A DNA stretch of 64,000 bases. Origin: Ochotona curzoniae (taxonomy: Eukaryota; Chordata; Mammalia; Lagomorpha; Ochotonidae). The position numbers were made by a program, and so were the translations under genes. The notes beneath the pieces are model-generated. The model saw nothing but the letters and a program-made list of their open reading frames with translations, ran no database searches and was not told the DNA's origin. The stretch covers positions 32,118,501-32,182,500 of the forward strand of contig NW_024465369.1 in the NCBI RefSeq assembly GCF_017591425.1, read 5' to 3'. Numbering within the stretch: the stretch's first letter is position 1; every line of letters begins with the position of its first letter. Positions 10,958 to 22,400 of this stretch are shown here, piece after piece.

Positions 10958-12098
10958 AAAATTCAATTTTTGTGATAAATGAGATAACCAACTTACCTCA
11001 GGGCTTAGTATAGTGCAGAAGCTATATGATAAGACATTCAGTAGCGTTTTTTTTTTCCTTCCTTCATGAGAGAATTGTTAAAATTCAGGAAATCCCACGT
11101 AAAAATATGATACCCGTTAGGAATCAGAAAAAGAATAACAGTCCATAGAATGACAAGTTTGTCAAGAGCAAAAGTTGAGCACTACATCTTAAACATTACC
11201 AGTTGCAACAATACAAATAAAAGCCTCTGATCAAGTGTAAACACTATTTCAATATATAAAGTCCAGCTGAAGCAGGCTGAACTCCAGCTGAACCCAGAAA
11301 CTATTTAAGAACAGTTCTTTGAGTTGTTGTGCATAGAATTCCTGCAATATTAGAAAGTCTAAGAGCAGATGTCAGACCTGCCACACGTGTTCCCACCAGT
11401 ACCCTGACCTCTAAAACATGCATTCATCTCATGGGAAAGGAGATGACACAGAAAGGCCTCCGTACCCTGTGTGCTGTTGTACTGCAGAAGCACGAAGTAG
11501 GGTTGTTGGATCCAGGATCCCAAGTTGCATCTGCACATACTCTAGAGACAGTGACAGCACAGCAGGCCAGAGTGCTGAGATCTGCACAGCATTCCTGAAG
11601 ATGGAGAGCAGGGAATTCGTTACGGGCTGCTGGAACCCTCTGCCAGCAACACCATTTTGCTCTGCTAATTGTTCCTTTTTATGGAGCTTACTTCAGACTT
11701 TCGACTTAACACAAGGGTTTCTTATCAAGAAGGACGTGATACTCCAATTGAAAAAAATCAGAGATATGTAGCTCACAGTACCAATACCAGGTAGTTTATG
11801 CACCAAAAATAAGTTCCTAAATCATCCAGACATAAAATAATGCCAAGAAGAATGAAACAGGGACTAGCATGATTGAATTGGTACACATTGTATGCATTTA
11901 TTAAAATACCACACTGCATCCCATTAACTCATACAGTTACAAAATATTAATCAAAATTATTTTAAAATATAAAGAGATGGGAATAGTAAATCTGATTGTC
12001 ACACATTGAATACATGTGTTGAGTTTTCACACTATAATCCATGAAAATGTATAATTGAAATAATTGTTTCAAATACTTGCTGGAGCAGACATTTTGTA
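10958..12098. other. Unassigned DNA
   Basis: No repeat family recognised. Overlapping plus-strand open frames at 11,329-11,598 and 11,418-11,771 lack splice context or domains and overlap each other in different frames. Confidence 0.4.
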
Positions 12099-12380
12099 TA
12101 GAGTCAAGATGCTGCTTACAATTCTCACATTCCGTATCAGAGTGCTGGCTTTTGACTCCAGCTTCCTGCTAGTGCAGACTCTCAGAGGGAGCAAGTAAAA
12201 GCGGATGGACTTCAGTTCCTGGCACCCATATATGGAAGACATGATTAAATTCCTGTCTCCTGACCTCATCCCATGCATTGCAGGCATTTCATTAGTAAAT
12301 TATCATATACAAGATTTGATATTTATTTTTCTCTCTTTCTCTCACTGTGCCCCCATTTCAAATAATAATCTGGCAACAAA
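12099..12380 (+). mobile_element. Very old CSINE-like relic, plus strand
   Basis: GACTCCAGCTTCCTGCTAGTGCAGAC, GGCATTTCATTAGTAAAT and a CTCTCTTTCTCTCAC..CATTTCAAATAATAAT end resemble the older lagomorph SINE class. Diverged, so uncertain. Confidence 0.45.
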
Positions 12381-12537
12381 GACCAAAACAAAAAAGGTTG
12401 TCTTGGCTCTTTCAAAAATTCTTGCTGGAAGAGGAGGATCGGGTGCCCACCCTGGCTCTTTATCTGAGATTGCAATCTCAGTTTTTCTCCTGAAGAGAAG
12501 GAGTAGTTATAATGGACAGTTTCTGAAGTCCTCTCTG

Positions 12538-12853
12538 GGGCCTGGTGTGGCAGCCTAGCAGCTAAAGTCCTCACTTTGCGTGCATCAGAATCCCATATGG
12601 GCACCAGTTCTAATCCCAGCAGCTCCTCTTCTCATCCTTCTCCTTGTTTGTGGCCTAGGAAGGCAATCAAGGACAGCCCAAAGCCTTGGGACTAGTGTGG
12701 GAGATCCAGAAGAGGCTCCAGGCTCCTGGCTTCAGATTGGCTCAGCTCTAGCCATTGCAGCTGCTTGGCGAGTGACTCAACAGACAGGAGATCTTCCTCT
12801 GCCTCTCCTCCTCTCTGTATATCTGAATTTCCAATAAAAATAAAAAAATGTTA
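12538..12853 (+). mobile_element. CSINE, plus strand
   Basis: GGCCTGGTGTGGCAGCCTAGCAGCTAAAG head, GGTTCTAATCCCAGC-like B-box (AGTTCTAATCC), GGCTCCTGGCTTCAGATTGG, and the end CCAATAAAAATAAAAAAATG. Full length. Confidence 0.93.
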
Positions 12854-13956
12854 AACTCCTTTCTGGTTCTAATATTCTTTCTCAAACATAGCTAGCTCCT
12901 ATTTCTGGAAAAGTCAAGATGCAGAACTTCATATTTAGGAAACAGACCATTTGTTATCCATAATAGTCCTTGCTGAGTCACTCTAAAGAATTCTTCAGTA
13001 TTTGCTTCACTTTTGGAAATCACTAGTGAAGTTGGAATATGCTTCCCATTACAAATCTCCAAGTCCTTTTTCATGAATGATTTTTCATAAACACTCCATC
13101 CAGAAGAGTAGTATCTCTTTCCTATATTGGGCTATTCATAGATGATAGTCAGTGACAGCTGTGTGTGTACATGTCGGGGAGGAAAGGGAGTGTTGGCAAG
13201 AAGTTCGAACTGCTGAGTCCTGTTTCAAACAAGGAGCCAGAAGGACAGCAGATTCCACAAAAAGCCCTTGGAGAGGAAATGAATCATGACTTCATCTGAC
13301 ACGTGGTGTCTGGGTTTCCAGTACTTTCTGGGTCTAGGCTCTGAAATCAAGGTCAATAGGATGAGGCTGCTCCATGAACTTGCAATCATCCTCTTCCCTT
13401 CTTACACCACCTCCAGGGACTGCATGGATCAGTGGGATTGTACAAAGCATTTCAGTAAATATCAGCTCAAGCTATTTTTTCCCCCTCAAAAATGTATCCC
13501 ACCAAAAGGTTGGCTTCTCATCCCGCCCCCCCCCCCCCCCCCCCCACCAAAGAGCGTGTGTGCTCCATATGTCTTTGAACTCTGCCCATACATTGTGGCG
13601 CAGATGATCCCAGACTGTGTGTTAGTTATCCTAAAGGAGCTCTCCCACGAAGGGCACTCCACTCTGCACACAGTGACCTCTTACTTCTAAACACACACGC
13701 ACTAACCAGGTTGCTCTCCACTGCTATGACCGCTGAATCAGCACAGACACAGGAAGGCTGAGGGACCCACAGGAGCAGCACTTGTTAACACTGAGTGATC
13801 CCGTGTGTGTGTTTCTTAGGATGATATTGCTCTTAATAGAAAGCTTCAAATGTGCCCGCTGTGATGGGACGTAGAGCACTGATGTGAACAGCCATTCTTC
13901 ACTGAATTCTCCCAACATCTGGGATTGCTACAGTCAAGTTTCCCATCCTGTTGCAG
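12854..13956. other. Unassigned DNA upstream of candidate exon
   Basis: No interspersed repeat recognised. A poly-C run is listed separately. The last ~30 bases are pyrimidine-rich and end TTGCAG, the proposed acceptor of the next feature. I looked for an upstream exon ending in phase 1 and found none I would defend. Confidence 0.4.
13526..13545. repeat. (C)20 homopolymer
   Basis: Twenty consecutive C residues follow CCCG. Such a run is length-unstable and prone to sequencing error. Overlapping frames reading Pro or Gly repeats are artefacts. Confidence 0.95.
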
Positions 13957-14063
13957 GTTCAGCGACTGGCCATGCCCAGAAGCAACGAACACCTCGTCGG
14001 CGATGTCAGCAGCCCAAAATGTTGAGTAGCCCTGAGGACACCATGTACTATAACCAGTTAAAT
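13957..14063 (+). CDS. Candidate internal exon of an unidentified gene
   Basis: What is seen: a pyrimidine tract ending TTGCAG, then a 107-nt open segment, then the strong donor GTGAGT. Read with one base supplied by an upstream exon, it gives a basic segment with [13 protein letters not shown] followed by [13 protein letters not shown], ending in phase 0. Five or six CpG sites are kept in a CpG-poor region, which suits coding DNA. Only this frame is open across the whole segment. The following two segments continue the frame with matching phases. I do not recognise the protein; a basic stretch followed by acidic/Ser residues would suit a nuclear protein tail, but that is a guess. The alternative is a chance open stretch between splice-like sites. 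Confidence 0.5.
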
Positions 14064-14437
14064 GTGAGTTCAAAGTGGCCATAAAGCTGTTTCCTTGGCT
14101 TTGTTTCCAGTTAATAATTCTGTTATTAATACCTGTTCCAGCCCCTCCAGCCCCACCCCCACTCTCTTATGCTCTCGTCCTGAACATGTGCTTAGGCTCT
14201 TTATCTGTTGCTTTCATGTCAGGATGTCTGCCTTCACGGTGAATAATTGATGTGGTTTATCAAAGACGAGCAAGATGCATGCTTCATCAGGCTCACTTGA
14301 GCCCTTTGATCAAAAAAATTATGCTGTGACTTCTGATATTATCAGCATCTGCTTGCATTCAACACAAAATCACTTTGAATTAAAAATTAACGACTTGCTG
14401 CTTTGCTTTGACTGTGTGTTCTTGGCCCTCTCCACAG

Positions 14438-14484
14438 GGAACTCTAGAATATCAAGGGAGCAAGAGGAAGCCAAGAAAACTTGG
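14438..14484 (+). CDS. Candidate 47-nt micro-exon of the same gene
   Basis: The acceptor GGCCCTCTCCACAG is followed by 47 nt and the donor GTAAAT. In phase 0, continuing the previous candidate exon, it reads GTLEYQGSKRKPRKL and leaves two bases (GG) for the next exon. A very short exon with a Lys/Arg-rich product is plausible for an alternative exon. A second frame is also open (NSRISREQEEAKKTW), but it meets a stop in the next candidate exon, so the phase-0 frame is preferred. The protein is unidentified. Confidence 0.45.
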
Positions 14485-15271
14485 GTAAATATCTGTCTTC
14501 TTAGTTCTAAGCAACTGTAAACAGAAGGAGTCCTTTGTGATATTACAGAAAATGCAAAACTTTCCAGAGAGGCTTCTGAAAATATGCAGTCTGGGTATGC
14601 CACTATTATTGACATTGGAAGCTACTTTTTGCAGTAGCAAGTATACAAAACTAGCATCTACTCTGCCAAAAAGGGCTGAAATTATCACCCATGGGTTAAT
14701 TTAATTATTCCAGAGAATTCTACTTCATCACTATTAGAAATGGTGAAAAAAATATATAGATTGTTTAACATTCTCCTTCCACAAAATAAGAGCACTTTAC
14801 AAAGTACAAATAGATCAGTTATCAACATCATCCTATCCTGGGCCTTCGAACATGCACAAAGGGAAAACTCCCCCCACTGGTTAGACAGAGGAGAGTAAGG
14901 AGGGTGTGACTCAGTTGATTGTAAGTGTTTGGCTGGAAGTAGCAAACAAGTCAGTCATAGACACTAGAACGGGTAGAAGTCAGATGGCAAACTTTCTCCT
15001 CCTGAAGGAATCAGAGATGACTCAGCCACACAAACCAAGTGGCCCAATGACCATGATTTCCACACACTGCTATGCTGGACCAATTATCAGTGTGTGACCT
15101 AGAAGGTAATGGGTGTTCTGGGTCCCCCCACTTTAAGCTACTGGGCCATCCAACATTCACTGTTAGGATCCATCCTTGTTCTAACAACTGCCAAAACTTC
15201 AGCCTGCTCAGTGAGGACCACAGCCTTTTGTTGTCTTGTCTGTTGAAAATCCCCTCCTGTCTTTATTGCAG

Positions 15272-15439
15272 CCAGATCAAAGTGCTTGATGGGGAAGACG
15301 AGTATTATAAATCGCTATCGCCTGTGGACTGTGTTCCCGAAGAGTTTAAGTCCACCCACCGATTCTTTTCCTCCTCATCCTCAAAAGGAGACTCTGGTTC
15401 CACAACGAGTCATGCTTCCTGACCCCAACTCTGTCCAGG
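15272..15439 (+). CDS. Candidate exon with two acceptors 4 nt apart
   Basis: The pyrimidine stretch TCCTGTCTTTATTGCAG leads into CCAG, giving alternative acceptors after 15,271 and after 15,275; the donor GTAAGA follows 15,439. With the first acceptor the GG left by the micro-exon completes a Gly codon and the frame reads [16 protein letters not shown], then an acidic/Ser-rich tail with [12 protein letters not shown], stopping at TGA 15,420-15,422. With the second acceptor the frame stays open to the donor, contains [16 protein letters not shown] and [12 protein letters not shown], and leaves one base. The first frame looks more protein-like to me. An AATAAA at 15,700-15,705 could serve a transcript ending nearby. 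The protein is unidentified. Confidence 0.45.
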
Positions 15440-16522
15440 GTAAGAACAATCATGATAACTGACTGACTTGTTGAATAAGAAGGCATGGGTATGGGGTTGG
15501 TTTCTTTGGACACATAGTCCCTGCCTGAGCCTTATGAAATGGCTTACAAATTCATAAACATCATCCTAACCTTGACCACTATACCACCTGCATCACACAA
15601 CCTTGGCTGAGCAATGTCTCCTCTGCTTACCCAATGGGTCTCTCTGGGAAGCTCAGAACACCCCTGGTACATTGATGAGTCAGCCATGCCTCCATACCTA
15701 ATAAAGTAACAGTCCCACAAGGCCAGCCGGAACGCTGGGACATCTTTAACTTTCCCACCAGTCCATTCTGCAACCATGCACAATCACTCCCACAGGAATC
15801 CAGAAGTCCCTGCCCTGATCTCGGCTCGACTCGCCACCTTTGGCAGGGTGTTTCTACACCCTTGCCAGTCCCAGGGTCACAGGTCCATTGCTGGCAGGCC
15901 CCATCCTGGAGTATTAGGCAAAGAGGCCTGCATCTTTCAGATTCTTTTCTCAAGGCAAATGAATCCCCTCTCTTGCTAATCACAACACTCAGAAACTCCC
16001 AGACTCTTAATCTGCCTTGCCAAGATATCCTTGTCACTTTATTGGTTAAAAAAAGAAAGAAAGAAAAAGAGGCAGAGGAAAAGAAAACCTGAGGCCAGCT
16101 AAGTCCAGTCTGAGTTGCCTTGTAACACTCCACTCACTGGTCAGCAGGCACTCACTCTAGCTTGTCCATGTTGTCTGTGCAAAACCTAGCCTGGTGTCTG
16201 CCAGAGCAGGCATGTAGTACATGTAGAATGAGTGCAGATACACTGAGGTGTCTGATAGCAAAGTTATGTTCCATTATAGTCCTTGTATAATTAATTTCTT
16301 TCCTTACTTCATACACTCTGGTTTTTTATTTGAGTTTGGAGTTGTTTATAACAGTGTAATATTATATGCTAGAATATCCCATATGATTCAACATGACAAG
16401 TTCTTTTGAGTACATACGCTGAGATTGCTCTGTGATGTGAAACAAGCAAAACAATAAAAGCCTAAGACCCTTTCTCCAGGACATTTAGCTTAATGTTTTT
16501 CTGAATCTAAAACATTTGGCAG
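15440..16522. other. Unassigned DNA after candidate exon
   Basis: No repeat family was recognised. A 168-codon minus-strand frame at 15,627-16,133 overlaps plus-strand frames and has no recognisable domain or splice context. AATAAA occurs at 15,700 and near 16,453. There is an AAAGAAAG purine stretch near 16,050. Confidence 0.4.
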
Positions 16523-16756
16523 AGACATTGGTTAAGATGTCTATATCCCATATTGAGTGCCTGGGTCCATACTGGGCTCTACTTCTGACTCCAGCTTCCA
16601 TGGGAAGCAGCAGTGATGGCTAAAGTGGTTGGTTCCTGCCACTTCTTTGGGGGACCTGGATTGAGTTTCTCATGTTTCAGTCCCAGCAAGCTAGCAGATG
16701 GACCCCTATCTTCTTTCTGCCTCTCAAACAAAATAAAAACATAAATGTCTTAAAAG
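16523..16756 (+). mobile_element. Old CSINE-like relic, plus strand
   Basis: ATATCCCATATTGAGTGCCTGGG, CTTCTGACTCCAGCTTCC, GGCTAAAGTGGTTGG and a TTTCTGCCTCTCAAACAAAATAAAAAC end show the older subclass with CTCTCAAA instead of the young CCAATAAAAATAAA ending. Confidence 0.65.
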
Positions 16757-16758
16757 AA

Positions 16759-17079
16759 AAAATGTTTTGGGCCTCACCTTGGACACCCCGGGATCCCATA
16801 TGGGCACTGGTTCTAATCCCGGCAGCTCCACTTCCCATCCGGCTCCCTGCCTGTGGCCTGGGAAAGCAGTCGAGGACGGCCCAAAGCTTTGGGACCCTGC
16901 ACCATGTGGGAGACCCAGAAGAGGTTCTTCGGATTGGCGCAGCACCAGCCGTTGTGCTCACCTGGGGAGTGAATCATCAGATGGAAGATCTTCCTCTCTG
17001 TCTTTCCTCCTCTCTGTATATCTGACTTTGTAATGAAAATAGATAAATCTTTAAAAAAAAAAAAAGATAAAATGTTTTG
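16759..17079 (+). mobile_element. Young 5'-truncated CSINE with target-site duplication
   Basis: AAAATGTTTTG at about 16,759-16,769 recurs at about 17,069-17,079. The element begins inside the head (GGGCCTCACCTTGGACACC) and keeps GGTTCTAATCC and CGAGGACGGCCCAAAGC, ending AGATAAATCTTTAAAA. It lies immediately after, and in the same direction as, an older SINE. Confidence 0.88.
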
Positions 17080-17673
17080 CTGATAATATGCACGAGAGTA
17101 CCTACATTTTAAGAAAAATAGCCTTAAGGAAAGCAAAAAACCATTGTCATCAGTGTTTTGAGAAAGGGAATATTAATAAGTATTTCATAAACATCAATGA
17201 TGAAGTAAAGTATTTAAAGGTCTCAGAAGTTAGTCACAAAGTTTATAAGATGGTGGCATAGGTTACAGACACATTTGGGATGCCAGAGAATCATTAGGGT
17301 GAAGTACAGGGAACAGATTATAGGAAAAGATAAGGGTCAGGCAGTTGGCAGCGGGGTACCTGGAGACCCCCTGGACATGGAAGAGGCCGGCAATGGTGGA
17401 GTGATGTTGCAGTGAACAGAAAACCCACCGGTGCCTGGCAAGTGGTGATCCAAACTCCAGCGACAACCAGGGATCCAACAGCAATCACAACTTGGCTCTT
17501 GAAGCAGCCAGGTAGGAGCTTAAGTTCGTGCAGGTAGCTTAGGAGGCGAATGCAGACTAAGACCTGCCAATCCTGCTGAATAGTTTGGCACAGCAACCAG
17601 TGGACAAAGAGCAGTGGACTCCAGGGGACAGACAGGTTGTACGGCGGAACTCACAGCACAGAGATCAGGCAGG

Positions 17674-18060
17674 TGCCATCTTGTGTGGTGGGGCAGAGTG
17701 CAGAGTTGACGGGACAGCCCAGAGTGGGCTCCTTTCTGGCCAATTGCACTGAGCTGATCTCATAGGGAAGACAGCGCCAGCTTTGCATCCTGCAGGGTCT
17801 TTGTGGTCCCCAGATCTAAAAGCCAGCAACTCCAATTCTCCAGCAGTGCCCCACTGGGCGCCATCTTGTGTAGTGGAGCAGAGAGTACAAATTTCAAGGG
17901 ATGGTCTGGAGTGGGCTCATTTCTAGCTAATCCCACTGAGCAGAGGAAAGGAAAGCAGCACTAGTCTTGCATCCTGCAGGATCTGTGTGGTCCCCAGATC
18001 TGACAACCCATGGCCGCGTATCTACATCAGTGCCCCACCAATCACCATCTTGCAGAGAGG
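17674..18060 (+). repeat. L1 5'UTR tandem units (~185 bp)
   Basis: GCCATCTTG recurs at 17,674 and 17,860, and as ACCATCTTG at 18,043, so spacing is 186 and 183 bp. Each unit continues with a GTGGGGCAGAG-like block, AGAGTGGGCTC, CATCCTGCAGG and GTGGTCCCCAGATCT. GCCATCTT matches the core of YY1 sites, which are known in L1 5'UTRs. A promoter role for the units is inference. Confidence 0.8.
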
Positions 18061-18479
18061 GGAAAGGACTTAGAGGTCAGGAGGAGCAGTGTTAAACTGT
18101 GCATGCACTAAATCAGTAAAGCTCAGATGCCAGTATCACAGAACCAGGCATTGTTAGACTGAAGGGAGGACAGTTGAGCTGCACAAGAGCTAAGCTGGGA
18201 ACAAAATCACTTCCAGCTTAGAGCACTGCACAGGCTCCTCAGTAAAAATAGTTCCAGTGTGGTACTCTACAGACTCCACCCAAAATAATTCCAGGTGGCA
18301 CTCAGACTTAACAGCCAGCATGTGTCAACAAGATTGTGCTGCTGACAAGCCAGCTGGCATTTTCCTAATCTGGGATACTGATTGAACATAAAAATCAACT
18401 TGTTGACCTGTAGATAATACATCTTAGAAACCTACGCTAAAGAGAAGACTCCGCCAACCAGAATTGCAATCACAAAAGA

Positions 18480-19372
18480 TAAAAAAGGCACTATTGATGT
18501 TACTAAAGACTCTCTGGCAAAGGAGCAAAAGCCTTTGCCACCCTAAGAGTTAACTGAGGAAGGCATTGAGAAAATAAGGGACACAGAATTTGAAAATTCA
18601 TTATAAAGCTTCTGACAAACAATGAGAAACATATAATGCAGGAGTTCAAGGAATATAAGGAATATATCACACGGGAAATGAATCAAATGAAAGCTGATAT
18701 TTCAGAAGTCAAGAATGCAATGGAGCAAATTAAAAGTACATTGTAGAGTCCCCAAAATATAATGAATGAAGCAGAAGAAAGAATCTCAGAATTGAAAGAT
18801 ATTTCCTGTCACTAGGGGAACACAAACAAAAAGCTGGAAGCAGAGCTGGGCCAAGCTAAAACAGTATCCAAGAATTAAAAGATACAATTAAAAGGCCCAA
18901 CATAACAGTTATAGGAATTCCAGATAACATAGAAAGAGAAGCTGGGATTAAAGGTTATTCAATGAAATAATAAACAAAAACTTCCCTAATCTGGAGAACG
19001 AATTGGAAAGCAATATACAAGAGGATTACTCCCAACAGAGTTGATCAAAAGTGAACTTCACCACAACACATGATTCTCAAGCTCTCTTCAGTTGAACATA
19101 AGGGGAAAAAAAAACCCTTAAATGTGCATGTGAAAAAAAAATCAAGTTATCTATTAAAGAACCACAATCAAACTCACAGCTGTCCTCTCATAGGAAATAC
19201 TGCAGCCCAGGACAGAATGGAGTGAAATATTCCAGATTCTAAAAGGGAGAAATTTTTAGCCCCAAATAACATATCCCGCAAAGCTCTCCTTTGTCTTTGA
19301 AAATGAAATAAAATTCTTCCATAGTAAAGAAAATCTTCAAGAATTCACCTTTTCTAAACCTGGCTTACAAAC
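18480..19372 (+). pseudogene. L1 ORF1 remnant
   Basis: The position between the 5'UTR units and ORF2 and the AATCAAATGAAAGC, GAAAGAATCTCAGAATTG and GAAAGATATTTCC blocks mark the L1 ORF1 coiled-coil coding region. The same blocks occur at 2.7-3.0 kb. ORF1 proteins are RNA-binding chaperones of the L1 RNP. Stops and frame changes are frequent, so no functional protein is encoded. Confidence 0.7.
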
Positions 19373-19489
19373 GATACTCAAAAGATGTTCTCAAGAAAGA
19401 GAAAAGGAATAGCAACTACCAAAACCAAAGGTAAATGGGAAGAACATCCCACTAAAAGGCTAACAGAATACTCAATCAGAGAACAACCC

Positions 19490-22400
19490 ATTGATAAAAT
19501 GATAGGACCAAACTACCACCTATCCATATTAACATTCAATGTAAATGGTTTAAACTCATCAATCAAATGCCATAGATTAGAGAACTGGATCAAAACAAAA
19601 CCCAACTATCTGCTACTCACAGGAGACATATCTTACCAACAAAGATCAGAGGAAACTGAAAGTGAAAAGATGGAAAAAGATATTCTAAGCAAATGGTAAG
19701 GAAAAACATGTGGGTGTAGCCATTCTTATATCAGATGATATAAGATAGACTTTGATGTGAAAAACATTAAAAGAGACAAAGAAGGACACCATATAATGAT
19801 CAAAGGATCCATTCAGCAAGAAGCGATCACCATAATAAATGTAAGTGTGCCAAATGCCAAGGCATTTAGCTATGTGACACAAATATATGGATTTAGAGGC
19901 AGAAAATAGACTCCAATACAATAATAGTAAGGGAGCTTAATACCCCGTTAACATCAATGGAGAGATTGACGAGACTGTAACTCAGCAAAGAAACAACAGA
20001 ATTCACCCAAACTCTAGAGTAAATGGACTTGCTTGATATCTGCGGAGCCTTTCATCTTACACACAGAGAATACACTTTTTTTCATTAGTACATGGAACCT
20101 TCTTCAGAAATGACCATTTTGTAGGCCACAAAACAAGCCTCAGCAAATTTTAAAAAAATCGGAATTATACCATGCATCTTCTCAGACCATCATAGAGTGA
20201 AGCTAGAGACCAAGAAGTCAAAATACCAAAGAAGACTTGCAAACACATGGAGACTAAAAAATACATTGCTAAATGAGCAGTGGGTTAGAGAGGAAAACAC
20301 AGGGGAAATTAAAACATTGCTTGAAACAACACAACATGTCAAAATTATGGGACACAATCAAAGCAGTGTTAAGAGGAAAGTTCATCTCAATCAATGCTTA
20401 TGTTAAGAAACTAGAAAAACATTAAGTAAATCAGCTAACCTTACAGTTTAAGGAACTAGAAAAATAACAACAAAGCAATCATAAGATTACTAGGAAAAAA
20501 GAAATAATCAAAACAAGTGATTAAATAAGAAAGAGACCAAGAGAACTATACATAAGGTCAATGAATCAAAGAGCTGGTTCTTTGGGAAAATCAATAAAAT
20601 AGACTCCCCACTAGCCCAACTAATCAAAAAAGGAGGGAGAAGATACGCATCAATAGTATCAGAGATGAGAAAGGAGACATAACAACAGATACCTCAGACA
20701 TAAAAGGAATTATTAGGAACAAGCAAATATATGCGAACAAATCAGAAGACCAAGAAGAAATGGGTAGATTTTTGGACACATACAATCCACCAAAATTGAA
20801 CCAATCTAAATAGACCTATAACATGGACTGAGCATGAATTGGTAATTAAAGCCCTACCAACCAAGAAAAGTCCTGGACCAGAAGGCTTCACTGCTGAATT
20901 CTACCAAACGTTTCAAAAAGAACTTACCCCAATCCTCCACAAGCTTTTCCAAACAATAGAAAAAGAGGCAATCCTTCCAAACTCTATGAATCCAGTGTCA
21001 CCTTAATACCAAAGCCAGGTAGAGAAACAACAGAAAAAGAGAATTATAGACCTATATCCTTGATGAGAATAGACACAAAGATCCTCAACAAAACACTAGC
21101 CAACAGAACCCAACAGCACATCAGGCAGATCACTCACCTAGACCAGGTGGGATTTATCCCAGCTATAGGGATGGTTTAACATTCGCAAATCAATGTGATC
21201 TATCACATCAACAAATTGAAAAATAATCATATGATCATCTTATTAGATGCAGAGAAGGCATCTGATAAAATCCAACACCACTTCATGCTGAAAACTCTAA
21301 ACAAGATGGACATAGAAGGAAGATTCAACAACACAATTAAAACAGTTTACAAAAACCCAATACCATCATCATACTAAATGGGGAAAAATTGGAAGCCTTT
21401 CCACTAAAATCTGGAACTAGGCAGAGATGTTCACTGTCACCACTACTCTTCAATATAGTGTTAGAAGTCTTTGCCAGAACTATTAGGCAAGAAAAATGAA
21501 TTAAAGTAATTCAAATTGGAAATAAGGAACTGAAATTATCTCTGTTTGCAGATGACATGATTCTCTACATAGGCGAACCAAAATGGTTAGTCAAGAGACT
21601 ACAAGAACACATAAGAGACTTTGGCAGGGTACAAAATTACTGAACACAAATCGATGGCACTAGTGTGCACAAATAATTCCATGGCTGAGAAAGAAATTAT
21701 AAGTACAGTCCCCTTTCAAATAGCAGAGAGGAATCTCAAATACCTAGGAATTAAGCTAACTGGATATGTGGAAGACCTATATGATGAAAATTATAAAGCA
21801 TTTAAAAAGGAAATAGAAGAAGACATTGAAAATGGAGCAACTTACTATTTTCCTGGATTGGCAGGATCATCAAAATATCCATATTACCAAAAACAATATA
21901 CAGATTTAACACAATCTCAAACAAAATCCCAACAAAATTCTTCTCAGAAATAGAAAAGAAGATACAAAAGTTCATCTGGAAACACAAGAGACCACCAATA
22001 ACCAAAGCTATCCTGAAGAATAAAAATCAAGCTAGAGGAATCACAATTCCAAACCTCAAGACATAATACAGAGCAGTGGTCATCAAAACAGTCTGGCACT
22101 GGTGCAGAAACAGAGATCAATGCAACAGAACAGAAACACCAGAAGGGAGCCAGCACATGTAGAGCCAACTAATCTTTGACAAGAAAACTGAAAACAATCG
22201 AGGGGGAAAGCCTGGTATTTTCAACAAATGCTGTTGGGACAACTAGATAGCAGCTTGCAGAATTAAGAAGAAAGACCCACAGACTCAGCAGGGTAGCCTA
22301 GCAGCTAAAGTCCTCACCTTGCATGTCCCAGGATCCCATATGGGCACCAGTTTGTGTCCTAGTGACCCCATTCCCCTCCAGCTTCCTGCCTGTAGCCTGG

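Noticed and set aside
13374..13690. Proline-rich open frames around 13.3-13.7 kb
   Set aside because: The Pro run is the poly-C tract. Two frames are open across it at once, and no exon borders fit the next candidate exon.
15627..16133. 168-codon minus-strand frame
   Set aside because: Overlapped by open plus-strand frames, no recognisable domain. It could be checked by homology search but is not supported here.
19385..21953. Functional reverse transcriptase gene or retrovirus-type pol
   Set aside because: The motifs are those of L1 ORF2, spread over several frames with many stops. No LTR, gag or env-like sequence adjoins it.
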